12,073 bases of DNA from an uncultured Methanosarcinales archaeon (GTDB lineage Archaea > Halobacteriota > Methanosarcinia > Methanotrichales > Methanotrichaceae). Position numbers and translations under genes: made by a program. Each line of letters starts with the position of its first letter. Position 1 is the stretch's first letter. Below are positions 12,034 to 12,073 of the stretch, piece after piece. The DNA lies in the NCBI GenBank assembly GCA_937864385.1, contig CALMJN010000114.1, forward strand, positions 1 to 12,073, in the 5' to 3' direction. The notes beneath the pieces are model-generated. The model searched no databases, was not told the DNA's origin, and was given only the letters and a program-made list of their open reading frames with translations.

Positions 12034-12073
12034 GTGAAGAGAGTGGAATCCTGGAGGGTTCCCCATAGGCAAA
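12034..12073 (+). CDS. Possible start of a gene cut by the window edge
   Basis: GTG 12034 is preceded by GGGGAGG (12021-12027) with a 6-nt spacer, a good archaeal SD. It opens a frame of 13 codons (MKRVESWRVPHRQ) to the end of the window. Too little is visible to name a family. Confidence 0.3.
   Translation, partial: MKRVESWRVPHRQ

Noticed and set aside
11767..12072. 101-codon minus-strand frame at the right edge
   Set aside because: It runs antisense through the TPR remnant and the inverted-repeat element, and its composition is not protein-like.
1..12073. CRISPR array, prophage, toxin-antitoxin or restriction genes
   Set aside because: No spaced direct repeats and no matching protein motifs were found on either strand.

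Overview
The window looks like chromosomal DNA from a methanogenic euryarchaeon. The best guess is a Methanothrix (Methanosaeta)-like member of the Methanosarcinales. The domain call rests on archaeal ribosomal proteins eL8/L7Ae, eS28 and eL24, archaeal aIF5B, a PAC2-family proteasome chaperone, an archaea-only dihydropteroate-synthase-like protein, and GGTGAT/GGAGGTGA ribosome binding sites. The genus is inferred from overall protein character only; no 16S or mcr gene is present. Most of the window is GC-rich. The two ends and the CNNM gene are visibly more AT-rich.

Left part (1-3804). The left edge holds the 5' part of an unrecognised minus-strand gene that is frameshifted at an A6 run. Divergent from it is a tight plus-strand cluster: a PAC2 chaperone with a C-terminal HbYX-type tail, a DUF473-like protein overlapping its stop, a DHPS-related protein probably linked to tetrahydromethanopterin/sarcinapterin synthesis, and an unrecognised membrane-anchored extracytoplasmic protein.

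Translation block (3811-7064). rpl7ae, rps28e, rpl24e and ndk are packed with short spacers, and infB (aIF5B) follows after a hairpin and a possible promoter. The rpl7ae leader carries a hairpin plus U-tract and then a kink-turn-like element that runs into the Shine-Dalgarno sequence. This fits the L7Ae autoregulation reported in other archaea.

Membrane genes (7095-9135). A GDT1/TMEM165-family cation transporter appears to lack a standard start codon for its full first helix. A CNNM/CorC-type transporter (DUF21, CBS pair, CorC_HlyC) follows. Both families are associated with divalent cation or proton exchange.

Right part (9222-11499), minus strand. This contains the membrane protease HtpX, a small secreted protein of unknown function, and a six-helix half-size MFS protein preceded by a strong SD and possibly by a coupled 38-residue membrane ORF. 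HtpX converges on the CNNM gene.

Right edge (11500-12073). This looks degraded: a TPR-protein remnant with no start codon, a roughly 72-nt inverted-repeat element, and a possible start of another gene. I see no CRISPR array, tRNA, rRNA, intact transposase or defence system. The least explained parts are the leader RNA of rpl7ae, the start of the GDT1 gene, the half MFS with its upstream mini-ORF, and the two decaying edges.
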